This document shows, piece by piece, positions 62,753 through 64,000 of a stretch of DNA of 64,000 bases; the first letter of the stretch is position 1; each line of letters begins with the position of its first letter. Below the pieces are notes generated by a model that was not told the origin of the DNA, searched no databases, and saw only the letters and a list, made by a program, of their open reading frames with translations. The position numbers and the translations under genes were made by a program. Source of the DNA: Virgibacillus_N oceani_A (GTDB lineage Bacteria > Bacillota > Bacilli > Bacillales > Amphibacillaceae); assembly GCA_041521345.1 (NCBI GenBank), contig JBGOHB010000001.1; one strand, written 5' to 3'.

Positions 62753-64000
62753 ATGACGGATAACTATCGGACTGAGAAAGATACAATGGGAAGTATTCTG
62801 GTGCCAGCCCATGCTTATTACGGCCCGCAGACACAGCGAGCTGTGGAAAATTTTCAGATAAGTGGGTTGAAACTTCCCCGTTCATTTATAAAAGCGCAGG
62901 GGATCATAAAGTCAGCAGCCGCTTCGGTAAATATGAAACTGGGTATGCTTGATAAAGAAATTGGTAACGCGATTATCGAAGCGGCTGAAGAAGTGATAGA
63001 AGGAAAATGGGATGATCATTTTGTTGTAGATGTATATCAAGCCGGTGCCGGTACTTCACAAAACATGAATGCCAATGAGATTATTGCCAATCGCGCTTCC
63101 GAAATCTTAAGTGGTTCATTGGATAGTTATTCTGTTCATGCCAATGATCATGTTAACATGGCACAATCGACAAATGACACCTTTCCATCTGCATTACATA
63201 TGGCTGCTGCAGAAATCATCACAGAAAGACTGCTCCCTTCCCTCTTTCAATTACAGAAAGAACTAGAAGATAAAGCAGCATCGTTAATGCCAATTGTAAA
63301 AAGCGGGCGCACCCACTTACATGACGCGGTCCCAATCCGGATGGGTCAGGAATTTTCCGGCTACGCACAAACAATTAAATCCGCTCACACTCAAATAGTA
63401 CAAAGCCTTGACAAGCTATATGAAATTGGACTAGGTGGAAATGCGATCGGAACGGTAATCAACACCCACCCAAAATACCCGCAGCTTGTACTCGAGGAAA
63501 TTTCCGAACGGACAAACCTGCCATTCCGACAGCCGGAAAACATATTCAGCTTCATGCAAAACAGAAATGCAGCGATACAAATAATGCTGGCATTAAAAGA
63601 GCTATCCGTTCATCTAATTAAAATGACCAGCGACTTGCGCTTGCTCGCTTCCGGTCCAAGAACCGGGCTGGCAGAAATTACACTGCCTTCTGTTCAACCA
63701 GGTTCAACCATCATGCCTGGAAAAGTAAATCCAGCTATTTTGGAAATGACCCATATGGTATGCTGTCAGGTTATCGGATATGAAACAGCAATGGCTACTG
63801 CAGGAATAGGAAGCCAGCTCGAAATCAATGTCATGATGCCGGTCATTGCCCATACATTACTGGAATCTATTGAGTTAATGTCCAATACCATTCCAACCCT
63901 GACGGCAAAATGCATTAGCGGTATCCAGGCGAATGAAGTCATTTGCCAGCAATTTAGTGAATCAACCCTTGCCCTTGTTACCGGCCTAAGCCCAATTTTA
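62753..64000 (+). CDS. Fumarase / aspartase superfamily enzyme, C-terminus cut by window end
   Basis: 416 codons from ATG 62753, behind AAAGGAGA, running off the window without a stop. Motifs: YQAGAGTSQNMNANEIIANRA, SGRTHLHDAVPIRMGQEF, and the signature loop GSTIMPGKVNPAI. The last part (GSQLEINVMMPVIAHTLLESI, KCISGIQANEVIC) is closer to aspartate ammonia-lyase than to class II fumarase, whereas the signature loop fits both. Enzyme type should be decided by full-length comparison. Promoter region 62563-62752 holds no other clear gene. Confidence 0.85.
   Translation, partial: MTDNYRTEKDTMGSILVPAHAYYGPQTQRAVENFQISGLKLPRSFIKAQGIIKSAAASVNMKLGMLDKEIGNAIIEAAEEVIEGKWDDHFVVDVYQAGAGTSQNMNANEIIANRASEILSGSLDSYSVHANDHVNMAQSTNDTFPSALHMAAAEIITERLLPSLFQLQKELEDKAASLMPIVKSGRTHLHDAVPIRMGQEFSGYAQTIKSAHTQIVQSLDKLYEIGLGGNAIGTVINTHPKYPQLVLEEISERTNLPFRQPENIFSFMQNRNAAIQIMLALKELSVHLIKMTSDLRLLASGPRTGLAEITLPSVQPGSTIMPGKVNPAILEMTHMVCCQVIGYETAMATAGIGSQLEINVMMPVIAHTLLESIELMSNTIPTLTAKCISGIQANEVICQQFSESTLALVTGLSPIL

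Noticed and set aside
1..64000. Search for CRISPR arrays, tRNA/rRNA genes, transposases and prophage genes
   Set aside because: None were seen by eye; regular short repeats with spacers, cloverleaf motifs and phage structural genes are absent.

Overview
The window reads as chromosomal DNA of a low-GC, spore-forming Gram-positive bacterium, most likely a halotolerant or alkaliphilic member of the Bacillaceae (Oceanobacillus/Virgibacillus-like). The evidence is strong AGGAGG-type ribosome sites, a sigma-B promoter, SigL, two YjcZ-type sporulation peptides and other Gly-rich spore-like proteins, CcpA cre boxes, three RNA switches of Bacillus type (TPP, PyrR, Mg2+ M-box), and many Na+-coupled or osmolyte transporters (CPA1 antiporter, two SSS symporters, an NSS transporter, a BCCT carrier). 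Acidic exported proteins also fit a salty niche. The genus is an inference. I saw no rRNA, tRNA, CRISPR array, transposase or prophage.

Layout. 1-10 kb: a permease cut by the window edge, a sigma-B stress protein, a TPP-riboswitch-controlled thiamine transporter (thiT), an M3 oligopeptidase, a YceI protein, a broken TPR-like gene, a DCC oxidoreductase, a VanW protein, a type II NADH dehydrogenase and an SDR enzyme. 10-17 kb: a free-standing lid domain of an acyl-CoA synthetase, a PyrR attenuator separated from its uracil permease gene by an interspersed repeat, topB and a Na+/H+ antiporter. 17-21 kb: small proteins, yjaZ, and a probable spore-surface cluster with a tandem duplication and two YjcZ peptides. 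21-35 kb: two paralogous SSS symporter modules flanking a UPF0182 protein and an HpaB-type monooxygenase. The second module contains an FAD amine oxidase, an ornithine-cyclodeaminase-family enzyme, a frameshifted NSS transporter and a CdaR-like regulator, with two perfect cre boxes. 35-44 kb: BCCT carrier, FetAB-like ABC exporter, a LysM-CAP protein, and a fused TRAP permease with a TAXI binding protein.

44-50 kb: a DeoR-type helix-turn-helix fused to a Cys-rich NosL-like domain, followed by SCO and YtkA-like lipoproteins (a probable copper / cytochrome oxidase assembly unit), then sigL and adenine deaminase. 50-64 kb: a peptidase and peptide-binding lipoprotein pair, rodA-ftsW-mgtE, an XRE-DUF1232 protein, a PAP2 phosphatase, a second mgtE under an M-box riboswitch, two YibE/F membrane proteins, and a fumarase/aspartase family enzyme cut by the window end.

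The most unusual items are: (1) a TAXI-type TRAP binding protein whose two halves are in reversed order, a circular permutation; (2) the DeoR-NosL fusion next to SCO/YtkA genes; (3) a second structured leader with a short ORF between the M-box and mgtE; (4) a repeat inserted between the PyrR attenuator and the uracil permease; and (5) an orphan lid domain of the AMP-forming synthetase superfamily.
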